Positions 32,663 through 40,593 are shown, counted from the stretch's first letter. The stretch is 54,001 nucleotides of DNA from Actinomycetes bacterium (GCA_023416315.1 JAEZIA010000016.1:1-54001), one strand, 5' to 3'. The notes: generated by a model not told the origin, from the sequence alone. Numbers and translations: made by a program.

Positions 32663-32774
32663 AGGCGGACCACAGGAATGTACCCGATGGCCGAGGGGCG
32701 GTGCACCGCATCTGCACTATTGACCCTCCATCCCCACTACTCGAATTTTGTCGCATCCGTAAGGCCTTTGACCG

Positions 32775-34400
32775 TCAGCCGGGATCGGCTGGCTCCGAAC
32801 CCGTTTCACTGCCCAAATCCGTTTCGGAGCCGGCACTGAAACGAATCCGCAACTCGGTCTTGAGCACCTTGCCTGCCGGATTTCGCGGCAACGCATCAAC
32901 GATTTCGAGTGCTTTCGGATGCTTGTAGCGGGCTAACCGTTCGGTCAGGAACTCGTCGAGCTCGGCAAGCCGTAGCTCGGGCGCCGAAATCGCTGCGACC
33001 GCAACCGGTACCTCGCCCCACCGGGGATGGGTCCGACCGATGACCGCCACCTCGACGATCGCCGGGTGGGCGGCCAGCACGTTCTCGACCTCGGCGCAGT
33101 AGATGTTCTCGCCACCGGAGATGATCATGTCCTTCTTGCGGTCGACAACCCAGACATAGCCGTCGGAATCCATCCGGACCAGATCACCTGAGTGGAACCA
33201 GCCACCGGCGAAGGCCTCGGCGGTGGCTTGTGGGTTGTTCCAATAGCCGGCCATGAGAGTTGGTGCGCGATAGACGATTTCGCCGACCTCGCCGACCGGG
33301 ACGTCATTCATGTCCTCGTCGACGACCCGCGCCGCGACGGTCGGAATCACCTTGCCGACCGAGCCGCGCTTCCGGATCGCGTCGTCGCCGAGCAGCATGC
33401 ACGTCACCGGCGACATCTCGGTCTGACCGAACGCGGCCAGGATCTTGCTGTCCGGGAAGGTCTCCGACATCTCCCGCAGCAGGGTGTCCGACGCCGGGGC
33501 GGCACCCCAGGACAGCGACCGCAGCCGGATATCGCGTGGCTTGGCTTTCTGCGCCGCGCACACGGCCTGCCACTGTGCGGGCACCAGGAAGATGCCGGTG
33601 ACCCGCTCGGCCTCGAGGACGTCGAGCAACTGGCCGGGATCGAAGCCACCGAGCGGGTGGATGACGGTCGGGGTGCCCAAAATCAGGCCACCGAGGATGT
33701 TGCCGATACCGGCGATGTGGAACAGCGGTACCCCGATGAACCCGACGTCGCCGTTGATGTCGGGGCTGGTGGTGTACATCCCGGTCATCGCCTGGCCGGC
33801 CAGGTTGGTGTGGGTCAGCACCGCGCCCTTGGGCCGTCCGGTGGTGCCCGAGGTGTACATGATCAGCGCCGGGCTGTCATTGGGGATGTCCACCGGTGGG
33901 TGCGGCTCGCCCGCTTCGAGGACCAGATCCTCATAACCCAGCACGCCGTCCTCGGTCGCCCCGCCCGCGACGATCACGGTGGACAGCGCGGGCGCGATGT
34001 CGCGGACGGCCTTGGCGACGTCGGCGAGCACGGTTTCGGTGACCATCACCGCGGCTTCGCAGTCCTGGACCAGGAACGCCAGTTCCGGCGGGGTCAGGCG
34101 GAAGTTGACCGGCACCGCGATCGCGCCGAGCTGGTTGGCGGCCAGGGTCGCCTCGACGAACTCGGGCCGGTTGAGCATCAGGATCATCACCCGGTCGCCG
34201 GACCCGACGCCGCGGCGACTCAGGGCGTCCGCGAACCTGGTCACCCGGTGGTCGAACTCCGCCCACGTCGTGGTGCGACCCATGAAGCGCAAGGCGGTGG
34301 CGTCCGGCTGCATCAGCGCGTGGCGCGCCAGCTGATTGGTCCAGTTCTGGCGGCGGGCCAAATACGGTTGCTCGGTGGTCGCGGTCAGCTGACTGGTCAC
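32775..34400 (-). CDS. fadD5: Fatty-acid-CoA ligase FadD5
   Basis: A 541-aa ANL-superfamily acyl-CoA synthetase. P-loop-like motif MYTSGTTGRPKGA (about residues 182-194), adenine-binding AAFGQTEMSP (about 322-331), the hinge DRKKDMIISGGENIY (about 429-443), and the catalytic lysine region RNPAGKVLK near the C-terminus. It activates fatty acids to CoA esters in the cytosol and is the known partner of the Mce1 importer. GTG at 34400 follows GAGAGGG. First gene of the mce1 operon. The palindrome at 34482-34493 overlaps a possible -10 hexamer TATAAC (34482-34477), so repression by Mce1R at this promoter is likely. Confidence 0.93.
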   Translation of the reverse strand: MTSQLTATTEQPYLARRQNWTNQLARHALMQPDATALRFMGRTTTWAEFDHRVTRFADALSRRGVGSGDRVMILMLNRPEFVEATLAANQLGAIAVPVNFRLTPPELAFLVQDCEAAVMVTETVLADVAKAVRDIAPALSTVIVAGGATEDGVLGYEDLVLEAGEPHPPVDIPNDSPALIMYTSGTTGRPKGAVLTHTNLAGQAMTGMYTTSPDINGDVGFIGVPLFHIAGIGNILGGLILGTPTVIHPLGGFDPGQLLDVLEAERVTGIFLVPAQWQAVCAAQKAKPRDIRLRSLSWGAAPASDTLLREMSETFPDSKILAAFGQTEMSPVTCMLLGDDAIRKRGSVGKVIPTVAARVVDEDMNDVPVGEVGEIVYRAPTLMAGYWNNPQATAEAFAGGWFHSGDLVRMDSDGYVWVVDRKKDMIISGGENIYCAEVENVLAAHPAIVEVAVIGRTHPRWGEVPVAVAAISAPELRLAELDEFLTERLARYKHPKALEIVDALPRNPAGKVLKTELRIRFSAGSETDLGSETGSEPADPG

Positions 34401-34481
34401 AGGTTTTCGTGCCCTCTCGACAGTTCCGACTGGCGTAAATCTCGCGTGAACCCGTTGGCTGGAGAACGCAGTAATCGTTAT

Positions 34482-34493
34482 ATTTGATCAAAT
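34482..34493. promoter_or_regulatory. Perfect 12-bp palindrome, candidate Mce1R operator
   Basis: ATTTGATCAAAT lies in the 154-bp divergent gap, 82 bp from the fadD5 start and 62 bp from the mce1R start, adjacent to a possible fadD5 -10 element. A GntR/FCD-type dimer would be expected to bind such a site. The sequence is AT-rich in a GC-rich genome, which makes it stand out. Confidence 0.5.
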
Positions 34494-34554
34494 CTGTTGT
34501 TGTTTGGGTCACACTATTGCTTCACCGCGCGCCACACAAGTCCTCGGAGGTCAC

Positions 34555-35247
34555 GTGAACGCACCGGCTTCCGCACGTGTCGGCAACCGCGGAGGAAGCC
34601 GTCGTTCCCAGCTGTCCGACGAGGTCGCCGGGCACCTGCGCGAAGCGATCATGACCGGGGTACTGCGCCCCGGGACGTTCATCCGGCTCGACGAGACCGC
34701 CGCCCGGCTCGGCGTCAGCATCACTCCGGTGCGCGAGGCGCTGCTGACCCTGCGCGGGGAGGGCATGGTGACCCTCGAGCCGCGGCGGGGGTACGTGGTG
34801 CAGCCGCTGAGCCGCCAGGACGTCGCCGACATCTATTGGCTGCAGGCCACCATCGCCAGGGAGCTGGTCGCCAGCGCGGCCGACCGGCTGTCCGACGAGC
34901 AGATCGACGAGCTCGAACGCGCCAACGAGGCGCTGGCCACCGCGGTGGTCGAGGGCGATCCCGCGACCGTCGGCGCCGCCGAGTTCGCCTTCCACCGCCT
35001 GCTCAACCGTGGAGCCGGCCGCATCAAGCTGGCATGGTTCCTGCTGCACGCGGCGCGCTACATGCCGCCGCAGATCTATGTCACCGACCCGGCCTGGGGC
35101 GAGGCGGCGGTGGAAACCCACCGGCGGCTGATCGAGGCGCTGCGCCGGCGCGACAAGCCCGCCCTCGTCGAGCTGGCCGCGGCGGAATTCAACGACGGCG
35201 TGAACCGGCTGCTGGAACAGCTCGAGCGCAACGGGATGTGGCGCTAA
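34555..35247 (+). CDS. mce1R: GntR-family (FCD) regulator Mce1R
   Basis: A 230-aa GntR regulator: winged helix at about residues 18-85 (SDEVAGHLREAIMTGVLRPG, then the recognition helix RLGVSITPVREALLTLRGEG) and a helical FCD ligand domain at about 90-220. GTG at 34555 is set by GGAGG 5 nt upstream; the frame is open further upstream. It is divergent from fadD5 as Rv0165c is from Rv0166, where the homologue represses mce1. A fatty acid or acyl-CoA effector is expected from family knowledge, not shown here. Confidence 0.92.
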   Translation: MNAPASARVGNRGGSRRSQLSDEVAGHLREAIMTGVLRPGTFIRLDETAARLGVSITPVREALLTLRGEGMVTLEPRRGYVVQPLSRQDVADIYWLQATIARELVASAADRLSDEQIDELERANEALATAVVEGDPATVGAAEFAFHRLLNRGAGRIKLAWFLLHAARYMPPQIYVTDPAWGEAAVETHRRLIEALRRRDKPALVELAAAEFNDGVNRLLEQLERNGMWR

Positions 35248-35255
35248 CCGCGTCA

Positions 35256-35313
35256 CGAGCAGACACAAAATCGCACAATTTCGACCGAATCTCTGCGAGT
35301 TTGCGTCTGCTCG
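35256..35313. terminator. Intergenic palindrome between convergent mce1R and SRPBCC genes
   Basis: Arms 35256-35275 and 35294-35313 pair at 18 of 20 positions around an 18-nt loop. It fills the 90-bp gap between two convergent stops, so it probably terminates both. The arm (CGAGCAGAC...) looks like a dispersed mycobacterial intergenic repeat. Confidence 0.75.
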
Positions 35314-35337
35314 CGGGGGGTGCGTCGGGCGAAAGCG

Positions 35338-35775
35338 CTAAGCCGCCAGCTGCTCGGCGCGCGCCTTGAGATTGTTGGCCAGGTGCTCGAGCACGTCATT
35401 GATCAGCTTCTTGACCATCACCGCGGGCACCGGCAGGGACACCTCGACATCGAGGTCGACGGTCAGCAGGCTCGATGGCCCCATCGCGACCACCGAGAAC
35501 AGCTGATCCTGCTTGGTGAACACCTCGCCCTGCTGCAGGACGGTCTGGATCTGGTTCTCCCCGGGGTAGTACACCGCCTGGATGAAGGTGCCCGATTGAC
35601 CCTGGATCTCCATGTCGAGCCGCAGCTGGCTGGGCCGGCCGTCGTCGTAACGAGCCAGCACGTAGACGGCCTTGGCCTCGTCGTTCCACTCCGGATAGGC
35701 CTCGAAGTCGGTGACTATCCGCAGGATCGTGTCGGCATCGGCGTTGACTTCAACGGTCTTGCTGACGAGCGGCAT
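35338..35775 (-). CDS. SRPBCC-family protein (TB18.5/Rv0164-like)
   Basis: A 145-aa START/polyketide-cyclase-like protein: VSKTVEVNADADTILRIVTDFEAYPEW at the N-terminus (read in parts, residues 4-30) and a long amphipathic C-terminal helix (VMVKKLINDVLEHLANNLKARAEQL). Such folds bind hydrophobic ligands in a cavity; the homologue TB18.5 is an abundant cytosolic antigen of unknown role. ATG at 35775. Lies next to mce1R as in M. tuberculosis, so a lipid-handling role is a fair guess. Preceded after 20 nt by the TetR gene on the same strand. Confidence 0.88.
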   Translation of the reverse strand: MPLVSKTVEVNADADTILRIVTDFEAYPEWNDEAKAVYVLARYDDGRPSQLRLDMEIQGQSGTFIQAVYYPGENQIQTVLQQGEVFTKQDQLFSVVAMGPSSLLTVDLDVEVSLPVPAVMVKKLINDVLEHLANNLKARAEQLAA

Positions 35776-35795
35776 CGGCCGATCATATCGGCGCC

Positions 35796-36455
35796 TTAGG
35801 CGGGCGCCGCCTCGGCCGTACCCACCGCCTGCCCAACGCCCAGCGGGGATTCCACCCGGGCCTTCTCCTCCCGAATCAGTCCGCGCAGCAGGGCGGTACT
35901 GAATTCGGCGGCGATCTCCTTGGCGCTGCGGCGGCCGTCGGGCCGCAGCCACCGGTAGGCGCCCAACGTCATCCCGATATAGCCCAGCGCCACCACGTGC
36001 GAGTCGCACTCGTAGAACTCGCCGCTGGCGATCCCGCGGTCGATGACCCCGGTCACGTGCTCGTAGACCTGGGTTTCCTTCTCCCGGACCTCGGCGACCT
36101 GTTCCTCGGTGAACCATTCGGTGATGTAGGGCGCCTCCTGGAAGTACACCGCCGCACCCTCGGGGTTCTCGGCGATGTTGGTCAGCAGCCGCACGGTGTA
36201 TTGGTAGAGCGCTTCACGGGCGGTCCAGGACGGGTCGTCGTGCACGGCTTCCAGGGTGTTCTCGGCCGCGCGGCGATAGATGTCGAACAGGATCAGCGAC
36301 TTGCTGGCGTAGTAGTGGTAGACCGTCGCCTTGTTCAGGCCGACGACATCGGCGACGTCATCCATCCTGGTCCCGTGATAGCCCCGTGCGGCGAAGAGCT
36401 TGGTGGCGACGGCCAGCAGCTCTTCGCGCCGGGTCATCCCGTTCTCCGGTGGCAT
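35796..36455 (-). CDS. TetR-family regulator
   Basis: A 219-aa TetR protein: helix-turn-helix about residues 10-55 (TKLFAARGYHGTRMDDVADVVG, recognition helix LNKATVYHYYASK) and a ligand domain of the fatty-acid-responsive type (TetR_C with IAENPEGAAVYFQEAPYI). It resembles the TetR gene of this neighbourhood in M. tuberculosis (Rv0158). ATG at 36455. The gap upstream holds an imperfect palindrome at 36495-36513, probably its own operator, which would also face the small ORF and ltrA-like gene on the other side. Confidence 0.88.
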   Translation of the reverse strand: MPPENGMTRREELLAVATKLFAARGYHGTRMDDVADVVGLNKATVYHYYASKSLILFDIYRRAAENTLEAVHDDPSWTAREALYQYTVRLLTNIAENPEGAAVYFQEAPYITEWFTEEQVAEVREKETQVYEHVTGVIDRGIASGEFYECDSHVVALGYIGMTLGAYRWLRPDGRRSAKEIAAEFSTALLRGLIREEKARVESPLGVGQAVGTAEAAPA

Positions 36456-36494
36456 GATGTCCTCGCATTTCCCGTCCGACGGAATCGGACCTCT

Positions 36495-36513
36495 CTATCA
36501 ACTGGTTGGATAG
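36495..36513. promoter_or_regulatory. Candidate TetR operator
   Basis: CTATCAAC (36495-36502) and GTTGGATAG (36505-36513) form an imperfect palindrome centred 48 bp upstream of the tetR start, in the divergent gap to the 36-codon ORF. Typical length and position for TetR autoregulation. Confidence 0.4.
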
Positions 36514-36589
36514 TTTAATGACCGGTGTCGCGGCCGCGGCCCGCGGACTAGACTCCGGTTCATTGCGGTGAGGCTGGGAGGTGCGAGGG

Positions 36590-36700
36590 ATGGATCCGAA
36601 TCCGGACTACGACGCGAGCGACGAGGTCGAGTACTTCTTCAGCTGGCTGCCCTGGGCGCTGCGCGGCGTCTATCCACCGCCCGCGTACCCGCCGGTCTAA
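36590..36700 (+). CDS. Small ORF, 36-aa acidic/aromatic protein
   Basis: ATG GAT CCG to TAA, 36 residues: acidic head (MDPNPDYDASDEVEYFF) followed by SWLPWALRGVYPPPAYPPV. GGAGG lies 8 nt before the start, a good ribosome binding site. It stands alone in the gap between tetR and the LtrA-like gene, with its stop 20 nt before the latter's start, so the two may be translated from one message. The combination of amphipathic WLPWAL core and Pro/Tyr tail is not a known domain to me. It could be a regulatory or membrane-associated microprotein, or a leader peptide. Confidence 0.55.
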   Translation: MDPNPDYDASDEVEYFFSWLPWALRGVYPPPAYPPV

Positions 36701-36720
36701 ATCACGCCTGAACCACACCT

Positions 36721-37869
36721 TTGCCGGCCGGCCTGCGGGCGATGCTCGCCCGCGACCCCGATGAACCGCATCGTGCGTCCAGTTCGCTCGAGCTTCTGTT
36801 CGACCTGGTGTTCGTCGTCGCCGTCTCCCAGACGTCGGGCGCATTGCACCACCTGTGGGCCGAAGAGCATTTCGTCGCCGGCCTAGCCTCCTACGCGATG
36901 GTGTTCTTCGCCATCTTCAACGCGTGGATGAACTTCACCTGGTTCGCCAGTGCCTACGACACCGACGACTGGCTCTATCGGTTGACGGTGTTCGTACAGA
37001 TGGCCGGGGCCCTGGTCATCGCAGCAGGGGCGCAGCGGGCGATGCTGGACAACGACTTCGGGGCGATCGTCGCCGGCTACGCGATCATGCGGGTGGCCAC
37101 GGCCGCCCAGTGGATCCGGGCGGCGATCAGCGATCGCCAGTACCGCGGCACCTGTGTCCGGTATGCGGCCGGCATCGCGATCGTGCAGGTGCTGTGGGTG
37201 AGCTGGTGGGCGCTGGACGGGCCGGTGTGGTGGTTCCCGGTGCTGGCGCTGGTGGACCTGTCGGTGTCACCGGTCGCCGAGCGGCACCACCCGACGGCCT
37301 ACCATCACCACCACATCGCCGAGCGGTACGGCTTGTTCACCCTGATCGTGCTCGGGGAATCGATTCTGGCCGCGGCCAATTCGATCATCGGCGGGTTGTC
37401 CGACGACGCGGCCCGGGTCGGCTTGATCGTCGTCGCCGGCTGCTCACTGGCGATCGTGGCGTCGATGTGGTGGATCTACTTCGACCGTCCGCAGCACCGC
37501 CAGACGATCACCCTGCGCCGGTCGTTCTTCTGGGGCTACCTGCACTACTTCATCTTCGCCGCGGCCGCTGCGTTCTCGGCAGGGGTCGAGGTGGTGGTGG
37601 CCGAACACCTCGGCGAGGGGCATCTGCCGCACACCGCGGCGGCCCTGACGTTGACGATTCCGTTGGCGGCCTTCCTGATTGCGACGTGGCTGGTGCTCGA
37701 CGCCGGACGACGCGACGTTCTGCAGGCCGTCGGGGTGGTGATGCTGACCGTCGCGATGGTGGGCGCCGCACTGCTGCCCGATCCCCCGATCGGGGCGGCG
37801 GTGATCATGGTCGCGGCGGCGGCGCTGGTGAGCTGGCGGCACGCGAGCGATAAGCTTGCGGCCTTGTGA
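36721..37869 (+). CDS. LtrA-type (low temperature requirement A) membrane protein
   Basis: A 382-aa integral membrane protein with roughly ten helices and the family N-terminus SSSLELLFDLVFVVAVSQTS (about residues 20-39), plus histidine-rich loops (HHPTAYHHHHIAERYG, about 190-205) and the signature LFTLIVLGESILA. LtrA proteins are widespread in actinobacteria with no firm function. The first possible start is TTG at 36721, because TGA lies at 36709; ATG at 36742 is the alternative and no strong ribosome binding site decides. Its stop overlaps the thioesterase start as GTGA. Confidence 0.85.
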   Translation: MPAGLRAMLARDPDEPHRASSSLELLFDLVFVVAVSQTSGALHHLWAEEHFVAGLASYAMVFFAIFNAWMNFTWFASAYDTDDWLYRLTVFVQMAGALVIAAGAQRAMLDNDFGAIVAGYAIMRVATAAQWIRAAISDRQYRGTCVRYAAGIAIVQVLWVSWWALDGPVWWFPVLALVDLSVSPVAERHHPTAYHHHHIAERYGLFTLIVLGESILAAANSIIGGLSDDAARVGLIVVAGCSLAIVASMWWIYFDRPQHRQTITLRRSFFWGYLHYFIFAAAAAFSAGVEVVVAEHLGEGHLPHTAAALTLTIPLAAFLIATWLVLDAGRRDVLQAVGVVMLTVAMVGAALLPDPPIGAAVIMVAAAALVSWRHASDKLAAL

Positions 37870-38330
37870 GCGACTGGACAGCGACAGCGGCCCGCCCGCA
37901 CGAGATGCGCCTGCGGCTGGAGACCTACCCTGTCATCGACACCATCGCGTCGCGCTACGGCGACATGGACTCCAACGCCCACCTCAACAACCTGGCACTG
38001 GAGTCGCTGCACGAGAACGCCCGGGCGACCATGAACCGCAACCTGTTTCCCGATATCTACGACCTGACCACCCGACGGCTGCGCCTGGTCACCTCGCAGA
38101 ACGCCGTGCACTTCCTGGCCGAGGCGCATTGGCCCTCGACGATCCAGACCGGCGCCGGGGTCGGCCGGATCGGGCGGACGTCGTTCGTGGCGTCGACCGG
38201 GCTGTTCGTCGACGGCAGCTGTATCGGCGTGTGCGACACCGTGCTGGTTCTGCTCGGCGACGACGGGCCGGTGCCGATTCCCGACGACACGCTGGCGGCG
38301 CTGGAAACCGCTCGGCTGCGATCGCGCTAA
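37866..38330 (+). CDS. Acyl-CoA thioesterase-like hotdog protein (Rv0163-like)
   Basis: A 154-aa hotdog-fold protein with the 4-hydroxybenzoyl-CoA thioesterase-like signature RYGDMDSNAHLNNL (about residues 30-43; the Asp is the usual catalytic residue) and ESLHENAR in the central helix. It should hydrolyse an acyl-CoA; chain length is unknown. GTG at 37866 overlaps the ltrA-like stop by 4 nt, so the pair is co-translated. Convergent with the histidine kinase gene, with a weak hairpin in the 36-bp gap. Confidence 0.88.
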   Translation: MSDWTATAARPHEMRLRLETYPVIDTIASRYGDMDSNAHLNNLALESLHENARATMNRNLFPDIYDLTTRRLRLVTSQNAVHFLAEAHWPSTIQTGAGVGRIGRTSFVASTGLFVDGSCIGVCDTVLVLLGDDGPVPIPDDTLAALETARLRSR

Positions 38331-38366
38331 GTGCTTGGGCTGCCGCACTTTCGGGCCCGAGAACAG

Positions 38367-39566
38367 TCAGTCCCGCACAGTATCCGGCACGGTGACGACG
38401 GCCGTCGTCCCCCCACCCGGCGTGCCCGTCAGCCGCACCGAACCGCCCATCGCCTCGACCCCGACCACCAGGGACGACAACCCGATGTGACCCTCGGCGA
38501 CCTTGCGGTCCAGCACGGCGGGGTCGAATCCCACACCGTCGTCGATCACCCGCAGCACCAACCCGTCGGCCACCTGAGTGAGCTCGACCCGAAGCCGGGT
38601 GGCGCGAGAGTGCTTGTGCGCGTTGGCCAATAACTCGCGGGCCGCCCGGTACAGCACGGCTTGAGCGGCCGGCTTGCCCACCTCGTCGATCGCGCTGTCG
38701 ATGGTCACGTTCCACCGTCGCTCGTACTGGCCGACCAGTTCGCGCAGCGCAGGACCCAGGCCGACCTGGGCCAGCACCTGGGGATGCAGTGTGCTGACCG
38801 CGCTGCGCAGCAGATTGATGGCATCCTGCAGCGCGGCGTCCACCCGGTCGAAACCGGTCGCGCTGGGCTGATCGCGTAGGTCCTCCAAATCCAGGCGGGC
38901 GGCCAGCAGGTTCTGCAGCGGCCCGTCGTGCAGCTGTTCGGACAGTTGCCGGTTGTGGCGTTCGTCGGCCTGCATCGATTCCGAGACCAGCCGGCGGCGC
39001 ACCTCGAGCAGGGCCCGCACCCGGGCCCGACGCCGCGCCAGCACCAGGCACAGCGAGGTCGTGGCCAGCGCCAGCCACACCAGGCACCCGACCTGGACGT
39101 AGACGACGTTGGGCATCCCCATCGTGTCGTCGCGCTTGGAGTAGATGATCCACGCCGCGAGGTACCCGACCGCGGTGCTGCCACCGATCAGCGCGGTGAT
39201 CTCCGGGCGGTCCAGGAACGCGACGGTGATCGGGATCAGGAAGAAGATCGGCAGCAGCCAGCTCGTCGCGCCCCCGGAGGCGACGCACATCGCCAGCACC
39301 GCGACCACGTCGATGGCCGTCGAGGCCCAGCCGAACCACCAGCGCAGCGGCCTGCGGATCACGACGGTCAGCCACACCGCCGCGGTGGCCGTGTAGAGGA
39401 TCAGCACCGACCAGTAGACGGCGGGCAGCCAGTGGTCGACGCCCTCGATCCACACCAGCAGGCCGATCAGCACGATCAGCGGCAACCGCAGGACGGCGGC
39501 GACCCGCACCGGTTCGGTGCCCAAGAAATCGGCCGCGCGGTGCAGCGGGGCCGGACGATTACTCAA
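38367..39566 (-). CDS. NarL-type sensor histidine kinase
   Basis: A 399-aa membrane kinase: about five to six N-terminal membrane helices (residues 22-175) forming the sensor part, then HisKA_3 with the phospho-accepting H213 in QLHDGPLQN, and an HATPase_c domain with RELLANAHKHSRATRL (N-box) and DDGVGFDP (G1). The input domain resembles no ligand-binding family I know; an intramembrane signal is possible. ATG at 39566 overlaps the response regulator gene by 8 nt, the regulator being first in the transcript. Confidence 0.9.
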   Translation of the reverse strand: MSNRPAPLHRAADFLGTEPVRVAAVLRLPLIVLIGLLVWIEGVDHWLPAVYWSVLILYTATAAVWLTVVIRRPLRWWFGWASTAIDVVAVLAMCVASGGATSWLLPIFFLIPITVAFLDRPEITALIGGSTAVGYLAAWIIYSKRDDTMGMPNVVYVQVGCLVWLALATTSLCLVLARRRARVRALLEVRRRLVSESMQADERHNRQLSEQLHDGPLQNLLAARLDLEDLRDQPSATGFDRVDAALQDAINLLRSAVSTLHPQVLAQVGLGPALRELVGQYERRWNVTIDSAIDEVGKPAAQAVLYRAARELLANAHKHSRATRLRVELTQVADGLVLRVIDDGVGFDPAVLDRKVAEGHIGLSSLVVGVEAMGGSVRLTGTPGGGTTAVVTVPDTVRD

Positions 39567-40203
39567 GCAGCCCCCGCCGCATCGCCTCGGCGACCGCCGC
39601 GGCCCGGTCCCCCACCCCGAGCTTCTCGTACAGCCGCTGCACGTGGGTCTTGACCGTCGACGGCGCCAGGAACAGCGCCTCGGCGATCGAGGGGATGCTG
39701 CGTCCGCCCGCGATCATGCTGAGCACCTCGCGTTCCCGCGAGCTCAGCGCCGGCCCGGAAGGCTCTGCGCGGCGGCGGATTTCGACGGCCAGCCCCGAGG
39801 CCAGTCGCGGCGCCAGCACGTCACGGCCCTTCGCGCAGTCCAGCACCGCGTTCACGATCTCGGACCGGCTGGAGTCCTTGGGCAGATAGCCGGCCGCACC
39901 CTGTTGCAAGGCGTGATAGACGATCTCGGCGTCGTCGTGCGCAGAGACCAGCAGCACCCGCGTCGACAGTTCGTCGCGCCGGACCGCGGCGGCCACCTCG
40001 GCGCCGTCCATCCCCGGCATCCGGTAGTCCAGCAGCGCCACGTCGGGGCTGTGTTCCTTGATCGCCGCCAGCGCCGAGGCACCGTCCTCGGCCTCGGCCA
40101 CCACGTCGACCTCGCCGCTGCCGCTGAGCGCTCGGACCAGGCCGTCGCGGAACAGCGGGTGGTCGTCGCCGACGACGACGCGCACCTTTCGGTTATCGGG
40201 CAT
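39559..40203 (-). CDS. NarL/FixJ-family response regulator
   Basis: A 214-aa regulator: receiver domain with acidic pocket DD at 13-14, phospho-accepting D59 in LLDYRMPG and lysine in YLPKDSS (about 107); LuxR-type helix-turn-helix at about 150-210 (LSSREREVLSMIAGGRSIPSIAEALFLAPSTVKTHVQRL in parts). Works with the adjacent kinase. ATG at 40203. An imperfect inverted repeat about 30-55 bp upstream could be an autoregulatory site and also faces the small secreted protein gene, a possible regulon member (inference). Confidence 0.92.
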   Translation of the reverse strand: MPDNRKVRVVVGDDHPLFRDGLVRALSGSGEVDVVAEAEDGASALAAIKEHSPDVALLDYRMPGMDGAEVAAAVRRDELSTRVLLVSAHDDAEIVYHALQQGAAGYLPKDSSRSEIVNAVLDCAKGRDVLAPRLASGLAVEIRRRAEPSGPALSSREREVLSMIAGGRSIPSIAEALFLAPSTVKTHVQRLYEKLGVGDRAAAVAEAMRRGLLE

Positions 40204-40233
40204 GCCAGGAGCTTTCCACAGGGGTCCACCAAT

Positions 40234-40258
40234 CGGGGGACAAACACTTCATCCCTCG
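40234..40258. promoter_or_regulatory. Imperfect inverted repeat upstream of the response regulator
   Basis: CGGGGGA (40234-40240) and TCCCTCG (40252-40258) pair at 6 of 7 positions across 11 bp in the divergent gap between the regulator and the small secreted protein gene. Candidate site for the NarL-type regulator; only position and symmetry support it. Confidence 0.3.
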
Positions 40259-40350
40259 GGGGGTCCTATCAGCGGACAGACAGCCCGCGGCGGGCGCGCG
40301 ATAGTCGATTCATCGCCGAAAGCCATCGGCCCGGAGCCAAGGAGACGGAC

Positions 40351-40521
40351 ATGGACCGCACACTCACTCGCCGCTTCACCACCGCTCTGGCGGGACCCAC
40401 CCTCGCGATGGGCGTCCTGGCCGGCACCTTGATCGTCGACACCCCCGCCGCGAACGACACCATGAGCCGCAGCACCGCATCCGCCACCGCCCCCTCGGGC
40501 CTGGTCACGATCCACCTGTAA
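40351..40521 (+). CDS. Small putative secreted or membrane-anchored peptide, 56 aa
   Basis: A 56-residue protein: MDRTLTRRF basic start, hydrophobic stretch about 10-30 (TALAGPTLAMGVLAGTLIV), then a Thr/Ser/Ala-rich tail ending TIHL. AAGGAG lies 6 nt before the ATG, an ideal ribosome binding site, and a strong hairpin follows 73 nt after the stop, so it looks like a free-standing expressed gene. No known domain. Divergent from the two-component pair. It could be a secreted peptide or a one-helix membrane microprotein. Confidence 0.65.
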   Translation: MDRTLTRRFTTALAGPTLAMGVLAGTLIVDTPAANDTMSRSTASATAPSGLVTIHL

Positions 40522-40593
40522 CTCCACACATCCGCCGCGAAAACCCGCTCGAGGAGGTCTATCGGTCGCTAACCCTCTTACTCCACATGCCTT

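Noticed and set aside
35338..36117. A longer version of the SRPBCC protein starting inside the tetR gene
   Set aside because: The family N-terminus begins at ATG 35775 (MPLVSKTVEV); upstream sequence in that frame is Arg/Gly-rich shadow of tetR.
40225..40270. DosR/DevR-type dormancy box upstream of the NarL-type regulator
   Set aside because: GGGGGAC and TCCC runs are present, but the core GGGAC/GTCCC spacing and central AT pairs of the consensus are missing.
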